In this document: positions 17,227 through 26,837 of the stretch, piece by piece
Numbering within the stretch: the stretch's first letter is position 1
How the letters are laid out: each line of letters starts with the position of its first letter
NCBI RefSeq assembly: GCF_009728735.1
Contig: NZ_CP024636.1
Span: 639,686-703,685, forward strand
Direction of reading: 5' to 3'
Length of the DNA stretch: 64,000 bases
DNA from: Pantoea phytobeneficialis
Lineage (GTDB): Bacteria; Pseudomonadota; Gammaproteobacteria; Enterobacterales; Enterobacteriaceae
Made by a program: the position numbers and the translations under genes
The notes under the pieces: generated by a model
Databases searched by the model: none
Seen by the model: only the letters and a program-made list of their open reading frames with translations
Told to the model about the DNA's origin: nothing

Positions 17227-18408
17227 ATGCAACATGGCATCGTCACCTGTTGCTTGCGTCTGTTAACGGTAGCAACGGCGGTTTTTTTGCTCAGTAGCTG
17301 TGGCACGCTCTCGCAGACATCGGCCCCGGTCAGTGACAATATTTACCTTTCGCATGCGTCATTCGAGGATAATGTCGATGACATGGTGCGGCATTACATG
17401 CAGCAAAAGCAGGTCTCCGGCATCAGCATCGCCATTATTCATCAGCGTGGTGAACCCCAGTTTTACAGCTATGGCGTCACTGATGCTGTGCATCGTTATC
17501 CCATCACACCGGATACCTTGTTTGCCCTGGGATCGCTGAGCAAAGGGATCACCGCAGAGGTGATTATCCAGTTAGTCAATCGTGGCGAGCTGCACTGGAC
17601 GGATACCCTGGCGACGTTGCTGCCCACGTCTGTGCCACTCAGCGCTGATGCCAGGCGCATAACCTTGCTACAACTGGTGACGCACACCTCAGGCCTGCCA
17701 CGTCAGGACATGGATTTGTCGATGTTTATCAAATTCATGCGCTACCTCTCCAGCGGCGAGAATTTTTACGGCAATTTAGATAGCGATGAGGTGCTGGACT
17801 ATCTGGCGGATTTCCGTGCACCAGGCAATCCACAGGCACAATATTCCAACCTGGGTTACGCCCTGCTTGGCTATATCCTGCAATATCACTTTCATCAGAG
17901 CATCGAAGTCCTGGCCCAACATCATTTATTTATTCCACTGGGCATGACCAGCACCAGCTTTGCTGCCTCTCATCTACGCAATTTCCCTTACCGTGCACTG
18001 GGCCATGCTGGCGATCAGCCAAAGTTGATTCCGCGAGGTCAACTGACACCTGACTGGCAATTTCGTCACAATATGGTGGCCGCGGCGAGCCTGTACAGCA
18101 ACGCGCGGGATCTCATCCGCTATCTCGGTGCGCATCTCAGCGCCACGCCTGATGAGGCCATTAATCAGGCTTTTGCCCAGGTCGGGCAGGGCTATCAGCA
18201 GCACGGAAATCAGTCACAAAATATTGCCTGGGTTACCGACAGCTACGGCGATCAGCGCATTACCTGGCAGGTAGGCTATATTGGCGGTTACTCCAGCTTT
18301 ATCGGGTTTGATCAGGCCAACGGCAATGCCATCGTGGTGCTGCAAAATGCGTTTAACTGGAGTAATTACCTTGGCATTGCGTTATTGAGGGATTGGGTGC
18401 GGCAGTAA
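17227..18408 (+). CDS. serine hydrolase lipoprotein, class C beta-lactamase/esterase fold
   Basis: A 393-residue beta-lactamase-family hydrolase. The N terminus is a lipoprotein signal peptide with lipobox LLSSC (Cys25), so it should be membrane-anchored. The nucleophile motif S-x-x-K is SLSK (S103, K106), and the second motif Y-x-N is YSN (Y206). The family includes AmpC, AmpH and esterases; nothing here marks an antibiotic resistance enzyme, and a peptidoglycan or ester hydrolase role is more likely. ATG at 17227 is chosen over the GTG one codon earlier. Monocistronic. Confidence 0.8.
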   Translation: MQHGIVTCCLRLLTVATAVFLLSSCGTLSQTSAPVSDNIYLSHASFEDNVDDMVRHYMQQKQVSGISIAIIHQRGEPQFYSYGVTDAVHRYPITPDTLFALGSLSKGITAEVIIQLVNRGELHWTDTLATLLPTSVPLSADARRITLLQLVTHTSGLPRQDMDLSMFIKFMRYLSSGENFYGNLDSDEVLDYLADFRAPGNPQAQYSNLGYALLGYILQYHFHQSIEVLAQHHLFIPLGMTSTSFAASHLRNFPYRALGHAGDQPKLIPRGQLTPDWQFRHNMVAAASLYSNARDLIRYLGAHLSATPDEAINQAFAQVGQGYQQHGNQSQNIAWVTDSYGDQRITWQVGYIGGYSSFIGFDQANGNAIVVLQNAFNWSNYLGIALLRDWVRQ

Positions 18409-18479
18409 CACGGTTGCTTGCAATTAAGCCTTGCAGAATTGCGTGGCGGCTGTTGTATGCTGTCCGGCGAAATTTGACG

Positions 18480-18535
18480 CGCAGGACGCGGTGCAAAGCG
18501 CACCGGGGAACCTTCTGCGTGCCGCAATTGTCAGT
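18480..18535 (+). other. structured leader upstream of the RcnB-like gene
   Basis: The 5' region can fold into a hairpin (CGGTGC, loop AAAGC, GCACCG) nested within a weaker outer pairing (CGCAGGA with TTCTGCG). It lies about 40-95 bases before the ATG. It does not match a riboswitch I know, and metal sensing is only a guess from the downstream gene. Confidence 0.3.
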
Positions 18536-18574
18536 AAATTGAACATTGAATAATTAACCAGAGTGGACATCACC

Positions 18575-19021
18575 ATGCGCAGGACTCACGCCGTACTTCT
18601 TTCTGCAGGACTTTTTCTGGGCTCGTTAACCCTGACGCCCGCCGCGCTGGCCGAAGGCGAGCAAACTGATAACGTGCCACCGCCGCCGCAGGTTGAGCAA
18701 ACCGCGCCAGACGCACAGGCCCAGGCACCGGTAGTGGCAACCCCGGCGCAACCGCAGGATAACGCCGCACAGCCTGTCGCACCGAACAACTACGATCTCA
18801 CCACTATCGTGATTGATTACAAAGAATATAAAGTCGGCGATGTGGTGCCGGATGAGTATCGCGGTAAATCCTACATCATTAGCGAATGGCAGCCGCGTCA
18901 CCTGCCAGCACCGCAGGAAGATACCCATTGGGCATATATCAACGCTAACTACATCCTGATCACCAATGACACCGGTAAAATCGTGATGGCGAAATCCGGT
19001 GACATCTTCTTTAAAGGTTAG
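18575..19021 (+). CDS. RcnB-family periplasmic protein
   Basis: A 148-residue exported protein. The signal peptide ends at PAALAEGE (about residue 27), followed by a Pro/Ala/Gln-rich linker (about 30-68) and an RcnB-type C-terminal domain (YKVGDVVPDEYRGKSYII, WAYINANYILITNDTGKIV). E. coli RcnB modulates Ni/Co export by RcnA; this protein has an added linker and could have another role. The start at 18575 (MRRTHAVLL) gives the proper signal peptide. Its end overlaps the convergent MocR gene by 4 bases. Confidence 0.8.
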   Translation: MRRTHAVLLSAGLFLGSLTLTPAALAEGEQTDNVPPPPQVEQTAPDAQAQAPVVATPAQPQDNAAQPVAPNNYDLTTIVIDYKEYKVGDVVPDEYRGKSYIISEWQPRHLPAPQEDTHWAYINANYILITNDTGKIVMAKSGDIFFKG

Positions 19022-20466
19022 CGATTAATCAGGCGCGCCAACTGCGCCACCGCATTGCTGATTTGACTGGTGCTGGTATTACCGTATCCCAGCACCAGTC
19101 CTTGTTGTTTGTGCTCTCCCAGATAAAACCCTGACAGTGCGCCGGGCGCGCAACCTGACTGAATCAGTTGGTCTGCCAACGCGATATCCTGTATTGCGGG
19201 TGGGAGCTGTAATACCAAATGCATGCCACATTCCCCACCGAGCAATGAAACCTTTTCACCCAATTGTTGGATGAGTGCGTTGCGCAATGCGGTCTGACGT
19301 TGTCGGTACAGGCGACGCATTTTGCTCAGATGACGACTGAAATCGCCATTGCGGAGAAAAGCCGCCAGCGCCTGCTGCTCCAGGCGATTACCGCCGCGCA
19401 GCACTTCATGCAGTGCCGGGCGCAGACGCGGTAACAACTGGGGCGGCAACACCATAAAACCCAGACGCAATGCAGGAAACAGGGTTTTGCTGAATGAACC
19501 CACGTAAATCACCGGGGCGTGCTGCGCCATCCCCTGCATTGCCGCGATGGGTTCGCCGCTGTAACGAAAATCACTGTCGTAGTCATCTTCAATAATCCAC
19601 GCCTGATGCTCCCGCGCCGCCGCCAGTAACGCCAGACGGCGTGGCGCACTCATCACCACGCCAGTGGGATACTGATGGGTCGGTGTGGTGTAAATCAACC
19701 TTGGTGGACGTTGTTGCCAGTCTTGCGGCTGCGGTGCCAGCCCGTGAGTGTCTACAGCGATAGGCTCGATGTGCAGGTCTCCTGTGCGCATCGCGGCTTT
19801 CGCCCCGCGATAGCCCGGTTCTTCCACCCAACCGATGTCACCCGGATTGCTGAGGAGCAACACACATAATGACAGCGCCTGTTGTGCGCCTTCGGTGATG
19901 ACAATTTGCTCCGGGGTGCAGCGTACCCCGCGTGCCAGAGCAAGATGTTGGGCCAAGGCTTCACGTAATGCACCTTCCCCAAGCGGATCGCCATAGCCCA
20001 GCAACTGGTGGGGCTGATGTTGCATCACGCGATTAAATGCGCGTCGCCACTGGGCGAGTGGAAAGTGCGACAGCGCTGGCACGCCTGGCCTCAGCGCCAT
20101 TTCCTGACTGAACGGACGGTGTGATGAATTTAACTGGGCCACGCGAGTTGCCAGCCGTGGCTCGCTGTCATGTTCTGCCATAGCAGCAGGGGCGGGGAGC
20201 TGTGCAACCGGCGTGACGCGGCTACCCTGGCGATCGCTCACCAGAAAACCTTCTGCCTGTAGCTGTGTCCAGACGGCGATCACCGTATTACGCGAAACCT
20301 GAAGTTCAAGTGCCAACTGGCGCGTGGCGGGCAGTCGGGTGCCTGCGGGGAGTTTGCCAGCCAGAATCGCCTGCCGGATACGCTGGAACAACTGCTGCTG
20401 TAGCGTCAAAGGGTGATGGTTTGCCAGCGGTGCCGTTAGCAGGGTGCTGAGGTCGAAGTCGTTCAT
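19018..20466 (-). CDS. MocR/PdxR-type regulator (GntR HTH fused to aminotransferase fold)
   Basis: A 482-residue chimeric regulator. A GntR winged helix-turn-helix occupies residues about 15-80 (LFQRIRQAILAGKLPAGTRLPATRQLALELQVSRNTVIAVW), then a fold-type-I aminotransferase domain that binds PLP (IIEDDYDSDFRY; the Schiff-base Lys is in GSFSKTLFPALRLGF). Such proteins usually regulate vitamin B6, GABA or amine metabolism and their divergent neighbour. Here that is a GNAT acetyltransferase at 20570. The start at 20466 (MNDFDLSTLL) is preferred. Confidence 0.85.
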   Translation of the reverse strand: MNDFDLSTLLTAPLANHHPLTLQQQLFQRIRQAILAGKLPAGTRLPATRQLALELQVSRNTVIAVWTQLQAEGFLVSDRQGSRVTPVAQLPAPAAMAEHDSEPRLATRVAQLNSSHRPFSQEMALRPGVPALSHFPLAQWRRAFNRVMQHQPHQLLGYGDPLGEGALREALAQHLALARGVRCTPEQIVITEGAQQALSLCVLLLSNPGDIGWVEEPGYRGAKAAMRTGDLHIEPIAVDTHGLAPQPQDWQQRPPRLIYTTPTHQYPTGVVMSAPRRLALLAAAREHQAWIIEDDYDSDFRYSGEPIAAMQGMAQHAPVIYVGSFSKTLFPALRLGFMVLPPQLLPRLRPALHEVLRGGNRLEQQALAAFLRNGDFSRHLSKMRRLYRQRQTALRNALIQQLGEKVSLLGGECGMHLVLQLPPAIQDIALADQLIQSGCAPGALSGFYLGEHKQQGLVLGYGNTSTSQISNAVAQLARLINR

Positions 20467-20569
20467 GCCGTGCTCGCGTGGATCTAACAATAATCATGAT
20501 TGTGGCGCTTTTTACAGGGCCAGCAAAGTGGCAAATTACCTCTACCCAATCCAACGGCAGGGAAACACG
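20467..20569. promoter_or_regulatory. divergent promoter region, MocR-type regulator / GNAT
   Basis: A gap of about 100 bp between divergent genes, AT-rich around AACAATAATCATGATTGT. MocR regulators usually bind direct repeats in such gaps, but I see no clear repeat pair here. Confidence 0.35.
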
Positions 20570-21280
20570 ATGTCTCAGAACACCAATACCTGGGGGCAAC
20601 CCGTGGGGTTTGCATTACCCGACTGGCAATCGCGTCCACGACCGGAATTTATCCCCTTTACCGGCGACTATTGCTTCCTCGAACCGCTCAGTGCCGAACG
20701 TCATGGTCGCGAACTCTATGCTGCCTATGCGCTGGCGGAAGATGGCCGGGACTGGACCTATATGTTTGCGCAACCCTTCAATGATGAAGCGGCCTATCTG
20801 GCGTATGCGCGGCAGATTGAGAATGGGCACGATCCCATGCATTTCGCGGTGATTGATAAAGAAAGCCGGCGTGCTGTCGGAACGCTGGCGTTGATGCGCA
20901 TCGAACCTACGCATGGCGTGATGGAGATTGGACATGTGGCGTTTTCTCCGCTTTTAAAGCAAACGCGCATGGCAACCGAGGCCCATTATCTCCTGATGCG
21001 CTATGCCTTCGAACAACTTGGCTACCGCCGCTACGAGTGGAAATGTGACAGCTGCAATCAGCCATCACGTAATGCGGCACTGCGACTGGGGTTCCAGTTG
21101 GAAGGGATTTTCCGTCAGGCCATTGTCTACAAAGGCCGCAGCCGTGATACCTGCTGGTTTTCGATTATTGATAGCGAATGGCCGCAGGTAAAACTGGGCT
21201 TTGAACGCTGGTTGTCAGCGGATAACTTCGACGCCGGGGGAAGGCAGCGCTACCGACTGGAAGCGCTGCGTCAGGGTTAA
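20570..21280 (+). CDS. GNAT acetyltransferase (RimJ/RimL-like)
   Basis: A 236-residue acetyltransferase of the RimL-like group. It shows LEPLSAERHGRELYAAYALAEDGRDWTYM (about 30-58), the central strand AVIDKESRRAVGTLALMRI, and WKCDSCNQPSRNAALRLGFQLEGIFRQAIVYKGRSRDTCWFSII, typical of enzymes that N-acetylate small amines or ribosomal proteins. It is divergent from the MocR regulator, which probably controls it. The start at 20570 is selected because upstream in-frame codons lie in the promoter gap and lack GNAT sequence. The substrate is unknown. Confidence 0.85.
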   Translation: MSQNTNTWGQPVGFALPDWQSRPRPEFIPFTGDYCFLEPLSAERHGRELYAAYALAEDGRDWTYMFAQPFNDEAAYLAYARQIENGHDPMHFAVIDKESRRAVGTLALMRIEPTHGVMEIGHVAFSPLLKQTRMATEAHYLLMRYAFEQLGYRRYEWKCDSCNQPSRNAALRLGFQLEGIFRQAIVYKGRSRDTCWFSIIDSEWPQVKLGFERWLSADNFDAGGRQRYRLEALRQG

Positions 21281-21747
21281 GTGAGAAAGATATATTTGCT
21301 GGCGGCAAGCACGATGGCGCAGGTTGCTGCCATCATGACCCGCTTCAGCCATTGCAGCTCTTTCTTCATCCCGACAATGTCGAGATTCATGCCACTGATA
21401 CGGGAATCCGTGTGATCAAAACGCGCTTCAAGTTTTTCGAAGCGCTTATCAACCCGGTCGAAACGTTGATCAACTTGTGCAAAACGCTTATCAACGTGTT
21501 CAAAGCGCTCATTCACGTTCTTTTCAAACTGGTCAATCCGATCTTCAAGGCGGTCAACGCGTGTTTGTAGAGCCTGTTGTCCTTTTACCACTCCCTCCAT
21601 CGCCTGGGATAAATCGGCTTTGGTCAGTGAATGTTCCTGCTGCATTTCGGCGAAGATCTCGACCAGCACTTCTGCCTGGCGTTCGTCCACACCTGCCTGC
21701 TGCAACGATTTGTACGCTTTATGGGTATTCATCATCGTCAGTATCAT
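21277..21747 (-). CDS. membrane-anchored coiled-coil protein with 7-residue repeats
   Basis: A 156-residue protein resembling the DUF1640/CCDC90-like coiled-coil group. After a helical N terminus (AGVDERQAEVLVEIFAEMQ), residues about 60-120 form a coiled coil with a nearly exact 7-residue repeat (ERFEHVD, KRFAQVD, QRFDRVD, KRFEKLE, ARFDHTD). The end is one membrane helix (about 136-154). GGGAGA before the ATG supports the start at 21747. Its stop overlaps the convergent GNAT gene by 4 bases. The role is unknown, probably a membrane-tethered oligomer. Confidence 0.7.
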   Translation of the reverse strand: MILTMMNTHKAYKSLQQAGVDERQAEVLVEIFAEMQQEHSLTKADLSQAMEGVVKGQQALQTRVDRLEDRIDQFEKNVNERFEHVDKRFAQVDQRFDRVDKRFEKLEARFDHTDSRISGMNLDIVGMKKELQWLKRVMMAATCAIVLAASKYIFLT

Positions 21748-21920
21748 CCCTGTTCTCCCTGAATGGTTTTCTCCTGGGGAGAAACCTGTCTGGGATGTGA
21801 TAGTTGCGCCATGTGACAGTATGTATTTTGCGCGCTATCTCGAAAAAAATCAATTAGGACAACGAGTAACGAGATTTTCAGGGGCAGGCCGCCTGTGCCG
21901 TGGCACAGGCGGGTGGGGGA

Positions 21921-23522
21921 TTAATTATGTGCGTATTTACCGCTAATTTTTTTGCCGGAAGTTGGGGTTTCATCCTCTTCATCGGTGATGGCGGGAACGG
22001 ACAGGCTGGCTTTTACGCCCCAAAAGTAGCAGACCAGTGAAGCAACGATGGCGAGGATCATATCCAGTGGTGCACCAATCACACCGCTGCCGCCGTAGGT
22101 GCCGAGCATGGAAATCACCATAACGGCGATGTAGTAGGCCAGTAGCCACCATGCGCACTGCAAATCCTGACGGAACTGGCTGTTTTTCTTGCCAAAAATG
22201 GCATAGCCAATCCAGGCGACGATCAGGATCGGGATGAGGATCTCATTCACTGACCAGCCACTCCAGTAGATCAGCAGAGTACTGGCAACAAAGGCCAGAG
22301 GGCTGAGGATCGCGGCAATCGGTAAACGGAACGGGCGCTGCATATCTGGCAAGTGGTTACGGAACGCGCCCAGGGTAATTGGACCGGGCATATAGGTAAA
22401 CACCGTTGCGGAGGTTACTGCACCAATCAAGCCACCCCATACCTGAAACTCTGATGGCAGCGTCCAGACGATCGCCAGCAGCAATGACAGCCACAATGCG
22501 CCACGAGGCACACCGGATTTCGCATCCACTTCACCAAACACCTTGAACAGATGGCCGTTGCGCGCCCACGCGAAAAGTACGCGTGCGGCCCCAGCCAGAT
22601 AGATGTTACCGGTCCCGGCCGGTGAAATGACGGCGTCGATCAAGATCAGGTTAATTAACCAGGTAAGACCAAGGCTGCGTGCCAGGTCAGCATAGGGTGA
22701 CTGGAATACCTGCTTCAGACCAGCCCAGCCGTGTTGCGACAGTAAATCTGTCGGCACTGCACCCATAAAGGCGTATTGCAGTGCCAGATAAATAACGAAA
22801 CTGACGGCGATAGCGATACCAATCGCCAGCGGCACGTTGCGCTGTGGGTTTTTGGCTTCGCTGGCAAAATCCACCGCCTGACGAAAACCGAGGTAGGCAA
22901 ACACGATCCCTGCGCCGGTCAGTGAACTGAACACGCCATGAGCTCCGCCCGGAGGTGCCGGTGGCACCTCAAGATTTGGCGCATGGAAGTAGAGCAGCAG
23001 GGTGACAATGGTCAGCAGCGGCACGATAAATTTAAAGGTGGTGACAATGGTGTTAACGCGGCCAAAGAAACTGACGCTCCAGTAGTTAAGCAGGAAAAAC
23101 ACCACCAGCAGCCCAATCTGCACGGCAAAACCCAGTCCGGTCGGGCTGCCATCAGCATGTCCCAGCGCTGGCCACCAATAAATGGCGTACTGACGCACGG
23201 CTTCAACCTCCACCCCGGCCGTGCTGGTGTAGGCGAGCAGTGAACTCACGCCAATAACAAAACCGACGATATTGCCGTGTGAATAGTTGGGGTAGCGCAC
23301 AAAGCCGCCCGCGCGCGGCAGCGCCGATGAAAGCTCGGCATACACCAGGCCAATCAGCAGCACGATCACTGCCCCTAATACCCACGCCCAGCCAGTATGG
23401 CTGCCCGCATAGCCGGAACTATTGAGTGCGGCATATAACCAGCCCGACCCAATCATCGATCCAATGCCAAGTAACGACAGATCGACCAGCCCTAATTTCT
23501 GTTTTAGCCCACTTGACGCCAT
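21921..23522 (-). CDS. APC-superfamily amino acid permease
   Basis: A 533-residue inner-membrane transporter with about 12 membrane segments. The N-terminal signature GIGSMIGSGWLYAA (about 19-32) is the unwound TM1 of APC permeases; GIVFAYLGFRQAVDFASEAKNPQRNVP (about 210-236) is the conserved TM6-loop region. The substrate is an amino acid or a related amine; more cannot be said. The gene stands alone, with about 290 bases upstream before the opgB end. Confidence 0.85.
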   Translation of the reverse strand: MASSGLKQKLGLVDLSLLGIGSMIGSGWLYAALNSSGYAGSHTGWAWVLGAVIVLLIGLVYAELSSALPRAGGFVRYPNYSHGNIVGFVIGVSSLLAYTSTAGVEVEAVRQYAIYWWPALGHADGSPTGLGFAVQIGLLVVFFLLNYWSVSFFGRVNTIVTTFKFIVPLLTIVTLLLYFHAPNLEVPPAPPGGAHGVFSSLTGAGIVFAYLGFRQAVDFASEAKNPQRNVPLAIGIAIAVSFVIYLALQYAFMGAVPTDLLSQHGWAGLKQVFQSPYADLARSLGLTWLINLILIDAVISPAGTGNIYLAGAARVLFAWARNGHLFKVFGEVDAKSGVPRGALWLSLLLAIVWTLPSEFQVWGGLIGAVTSATVFTYMPGPITLGAFRNHLPDMQRPFRLPIAAILSPLAFVASTLLIYWSGWSVNEILIPILIVAWIGYAIFGKKNSQFRQDLQCAWWLLAYYIAVMVISMLGTYGGSGVIGAPLDMILAIVASLVCYFWGVKASLSVPAITDEEDETPTSGKKISGKYAHN

Positions 23523-23776
23523 AACATGCCCCTGTCTGATTATTAGATGTTGTGAGAGGGGAATAAAGCATATTGCGTGCCAGTAATATTTTACGGATGT
23601 GAAGGTTTAGCGATGAAATAAATATTCTGGCATCACCTGGAGAATGGGCGGTTCAGGTAAATGCCTGACATGGAAATAGGGGATTCAATATATTCGGGAA
23701 CTATCTGAACCTATGGATTCGCGGTGCAGGACGCACCGCGATGATCCGAAATATACATTATGCATGTAGTTGAAAC

Positions 23777-23809
23777 ATTATGTCATCCCTGCAACAGGAA
23801 TGACATAAT
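23777..23809. terminator. hairpin at the 3' end of opgB
   Basis: A 15-bp stem with one C-A mismatch (ATTATGTCATCCCTG, loop CAA, CAGGAATGACATAAT) begins 5 bases beyond the opgB stop. It is the only clear structure in the roughly 290-base gap between opgB and the permease gene. Confidence 0.6.
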
Positions 23810-23814
23810 TCCCG

Positions 23815-26112
23815 TTAACCCTGCGGTTGTGGAATAATTTTAATATCCACCATGCCAATACCTAATTTACGGGGGTCCTGGCCGATGATATTTCCCACAT
23901 TGGAGAGCTGGGGTTCCGGCGGGGCAATAATTAAATTATGGCTGCCGCCGGGATTGGTGAAATGCAGCGTGGTGGTCGATACATCGTCACCCAAGGTTAA
24001 TTCCTGCTGCTGATCGCCAACGCGAACCGGAATTGGCCGATGCGCATTGGGGCCAAATGCACGGGCGGTGATCACCACATCAAAACTTCCCGGCAGCGGA
24101 TCGACATATTCGATGTTCACTTCCGGTGCCAGATTGGCGTTGGACCAACGTCCCCACAGCTCCGGGCGCGAAATGCCGGTGAAGCTTTTCACGCTTTGCG
24201 GTGCACCGGGCACGTTGAGCATAAAGCTGTCAGCGCTATAGCGAATGGCGTTGTCTTCAATACGGATCTGCTGCTCATTGTGCTGATATTGCGCATCGCT
24301 GAGGGTGGTTAGCGGGAAGATCGCTTTTCCCTTCCACACCGGTTTATCAATACGCGTAACCGTTGGCTGACCGCCCATCTGCCCCATTGCGAGACAGAGG
24401 TCGCTGGAAAGTGCCAGATCAGGCTGCCACAGGCGCGCCATCTTAAAGCAGCGATCCACCCAGACGAACTTCTCCGCAGCGGTAAAGTCTGCCAGCTGAT
24501 AACGCAGCGGCGCGGAATACTCACCTTCTGGCAGCGGTTCCACGCGTTTATCGCCCACGCGGAACAGAATCGGCAGCTTGAAGGTGGTACCTGAGAAGCT
24601 GAAAGTGTTCTTCTGCTGGTCGATGGTGAAGGCATCGAGCTTGCTGGGGAAATTCCACAGCTGGATGATATCCGGTTTCCATGACAACACCTTCTGCGTC
24701 ATGTTATCAAACTGCGCGGAAAGCGAAGGGGAACTGAGGCCGCTGCGGCCAAGGCCAATGGCTTTATCGCCACCGAGAATATCCAACACGGTGGCACCGT
24801 TATCCAGCGTGCTGCGCTTGCCATCCAGCACCTTCGCTTCAGGCTGATCGCCACGGATCACCATAAACAGGTCATGGCGTGGTTGCTGGATCAGATATTG
24901 ATGCGCGGTGTTATTCATCGCCAGGTGATCGGACGTCACCACAATGATGGTGTTTTTAAACCACGGCGAGGCTTTAATACGTTCAATCAGTCGCGCCACA
25001 TGTTCCTGAGAGCAGGCCACCGCACTGAATGACTGATTTGGTTTGCCATCATAGCTGTAGCTTTTATGTTGGCAGGTACGGGAAATAAAACCGTCCGGGT
25101 GGTGGGTATCGACGGTGAGGGTAAAGAGCGCAAAGCGTTTCTGCTGCCGCGACAGTTCCTCATACTTCTTAAACACTTCATCCATCACGGTATCATCGTA
25201 ATAACCCCAGTTGTTGCGATAGTCAGGGTCAGCCACGCGATCTTTCAGTTCCTGCGCACCGTACATATGTGCCGGGTCAAAACCATGCGATTTCAGGAAG
25301 GTATCTTTACCGGCAAAGCGCAGGTCGGCACCCTGAATAAACCAGTTCTCGTAGCCGGAATTCTTCAGGATATCGCCGAGACAGATATTTTGTGGGAAGA
25401 AGCTGGACAGTGCGGCCGACGCATTGTCCTGGAACGGAGCAAACAGCGGAATCCCACATTGTGAGCCGACCATACCGGCGATGGTGTAATCCGTGCCGGG
25501 CAGTTGTTCGGTGTTGCTGAAATCCAGGCTTTGATCTTTTTCACGACTCAGCTCGGGTGCCAGGCCGGGGAACGTTTTTTCGTTAAAGTAGGTTCGCTCC
25601 AGACTTTCGCCATAGATATAGACCAGGTTGAGCTTTGGCTCGCTAATCACCGATTTTGGCGTCTTGTAGTAAGTCTCGAAATCGGAATCCGCCAGTCGAT
25701 TATGGGAAGCAATTAAATCCTTCACCTGACGAAATGCCGGAGTGGTTTGCACTGAGCCCGCAGCACAGGCAATAGCCAACAGACTCCAGCCAAGATGGTG
25801 TTTCTGTTTGCGACGACGTAGCAGCCATGTGAGCAGACAGAACAGGAGAAATAAGGCAATGATGATACCGATCGCCGGCACCACGTATTTGCTGACGCCC
25901 GCACCGGTCAGGCTGTTAGTCAGGGTATAGAGCACCGCGTCATTAATCCCGTCGCCAGTAAAATAGTTGCTGGCAAACAGCGTGATGTTGAGCACGATGA
26001 ACAGGGTAAGAAGAAGCAAAATCACACCAAACCAGAACTTATTACGTCCGGCTTTGTGGGAATAGACTGCAATCGCAGCTAAAAAAAGTACAACCGATAA
26101 TACTTCGGACAA
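23815..26112 (-). CDS. opgB: phosphoglycerol transferase I (osmoregulated periplasmic glucan modification)
   Basis: At 765 residues it matches E. coli OpgB (MdoB, 763 aa), which transfers phosphoglycerol from phosphatidylglycerol to osmoregulated periplasmic glucans. Membrane segments at about 1-20, 26-48 and 80-105 anchor a large periplasmic sulfatase-fold domain with [16 protein letters not shown] (about 163-178), [20 protein letters not shown] and the metal-binding TVDTHHPDG and [15 protein letters not shown]. The C-terminal 230 residues are a beta-rich extension. Monocistronic here. Confidence 0.93.
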   Translation of the reverse strand: MSEVLSVVLFLAAIAVYSHKAGRNKFWFGVILLLLTLFIVLNITLFASNYFTGDGINDAVLYTLTNSLTGAGVSKYVVPAIGIIIALFLLFCLLTWLLRRRKQKHHLGWSLLAIACAAGSVQTTPAFRQVKDLIASHNRLADSDFETYYKTPKSVISEPKLNLVYIYGESLERTYFNEKTFPGLAPELSREKDQSLDFSNTEQLPGTDYTIAGMVGSQCGIPLFAPFQDNASAALSSFFPQNICLGDILKNSGYENWFIQGADLRFAGKDTFLKSHGFDPAHMYGAQELKDRVADPDYRNNWGYYDDTVMDEVFKKYEELSRQQKRFALFTLTVDTHHPDGFISRTCQHKSYSYDGKPNQSFSAVACSQEHVARLIERIKASPWFKNTIIVVTSDHLAMNNTAHQYLIQQPRHDLFMVIRGDQPEAKVLDGKRSTLDNGATVLDILGGDKAIGLGRSGLSSPSLSAQFDNMTQKVLSWKPDIIQLWNFPSKLDAFTIDQQKNTFSFSGTTFKLPILFRVGDKRVEPLPEGEYSAPLRYQLADFTAAEKFVWVDRCFKMARLWQPDLALSSDLCLAMGQMGGQPTVTRIDKPVWKGKAIFPLTTLSDAQYQHNEQQIRIEDNAIRYSADSFMLNVPGAPQSVKSFTGISRPELWGRWSNANLAPEVNIEYVDPLPGSFDVVITARAFGPNAHRPIPVRVGDQQQELTLGDDVSTTTLHFTNPGGSHNLIIAPPEPQLSNVGNIIGQDPRKLGIGMVDIKIIPQPQG

Positions 26113-26327
26113 GGTCGGATCCTCAGGCTGATTGAATACGCAATCCGTGCGTAACCACCCTCTTTGGGGGTTTTTGCGTCAATCTATATTGGCTGTCACA
26201 TGTCTGCAACACGACCAGTCAGATTTGTGCGGCTGATTTGACTTTGTTTAAAGCGGGTTTAGGCAGGCTATGGTTTGCACTGGCAGCAATCAAAGATCGC
26301 TGCCAGATAAGGGGGAAGAGAAGAGGA

Positions 26328-26717
26328 TCAGAGTTTGCCGGTCAGGTACTGCGCTTCGCCATCGGCAAAGCTCCAGTCACCTTTATTATTGGTAATAAAA
26401 CTGATCATCAGGTCATTGCCCTGCACGCCACAGTTTTCCTGTAACTCGCGTGCTAACTCTGCCATGAAGAGCGTTTTCTGTTCTTCACTTCTCGGGCTGG
26501 TGTAGACCCGTACCATCACCAGATTGTCACTGCGCTCAAAACCGAGGCCGGTATCCTGAAAAACCATCTGGTATCTTTTGTTTTCGTGAACAATCTGATA
26601 ACGATCGCGGGGTGGGACTTTAAAAGCAGTCAGAACGGCGCGATGAGCCGCATCCAGCAGAGTACGTAATTCTGATTCAGAACGGCCCTGAATCACGTCA
26701 AATTGCAGTAACGGCAT
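26328..26717 (-). CDS. tautomerase family protein
   Basis: A 129-residue protein of the 4-oxalocrotonate tautomerase/MIF-like superfamily. After Met removal the N-terminal residue is Pro, the catalytic base (MPLLQFDVIQGRSESELRTLL). The C-terminal half holds VMVRVYTSPRSEEQKTLFMAELARELQENCGV. Starting at 26717 puts Pro in position 2; the longer ORF start at 26741 would bury it. Divergent from the LysR gene at 26838, its probable regulator. The substrate is unknown. Confidence 0.85.
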   Translation of the reverse strand: MPLLQFDVIQGRSESELRTLLDAAHRAVLTAFKVPPRDRYQIVHENKRYQMVFQDTGLGFERSDNLVMVRVYTSPRSEEQKTLFMAELARELQENCGVQGNDLMISFITNNKGDWSFADGEAQYLTGKL

Positions 26718-26837
26718 AAATAAACCCTCGTTTTTGCTCACATGGAAAGAGTAGGATGTGGTGCTATGCTGCCGTGTACCGTTGCAAAGAAAAAGCGCGC
26801 TGCCTGAAATGATTATTTATTATTTTGAACAATCATC

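Noticed and set aside
17227..18408. Calling the serine hydrolase an AmpC beta-lactamase
   Set aside because: It is a lipoprotein lacking an obvious AmpC-type KTG context; only the general fold motifs are visible.
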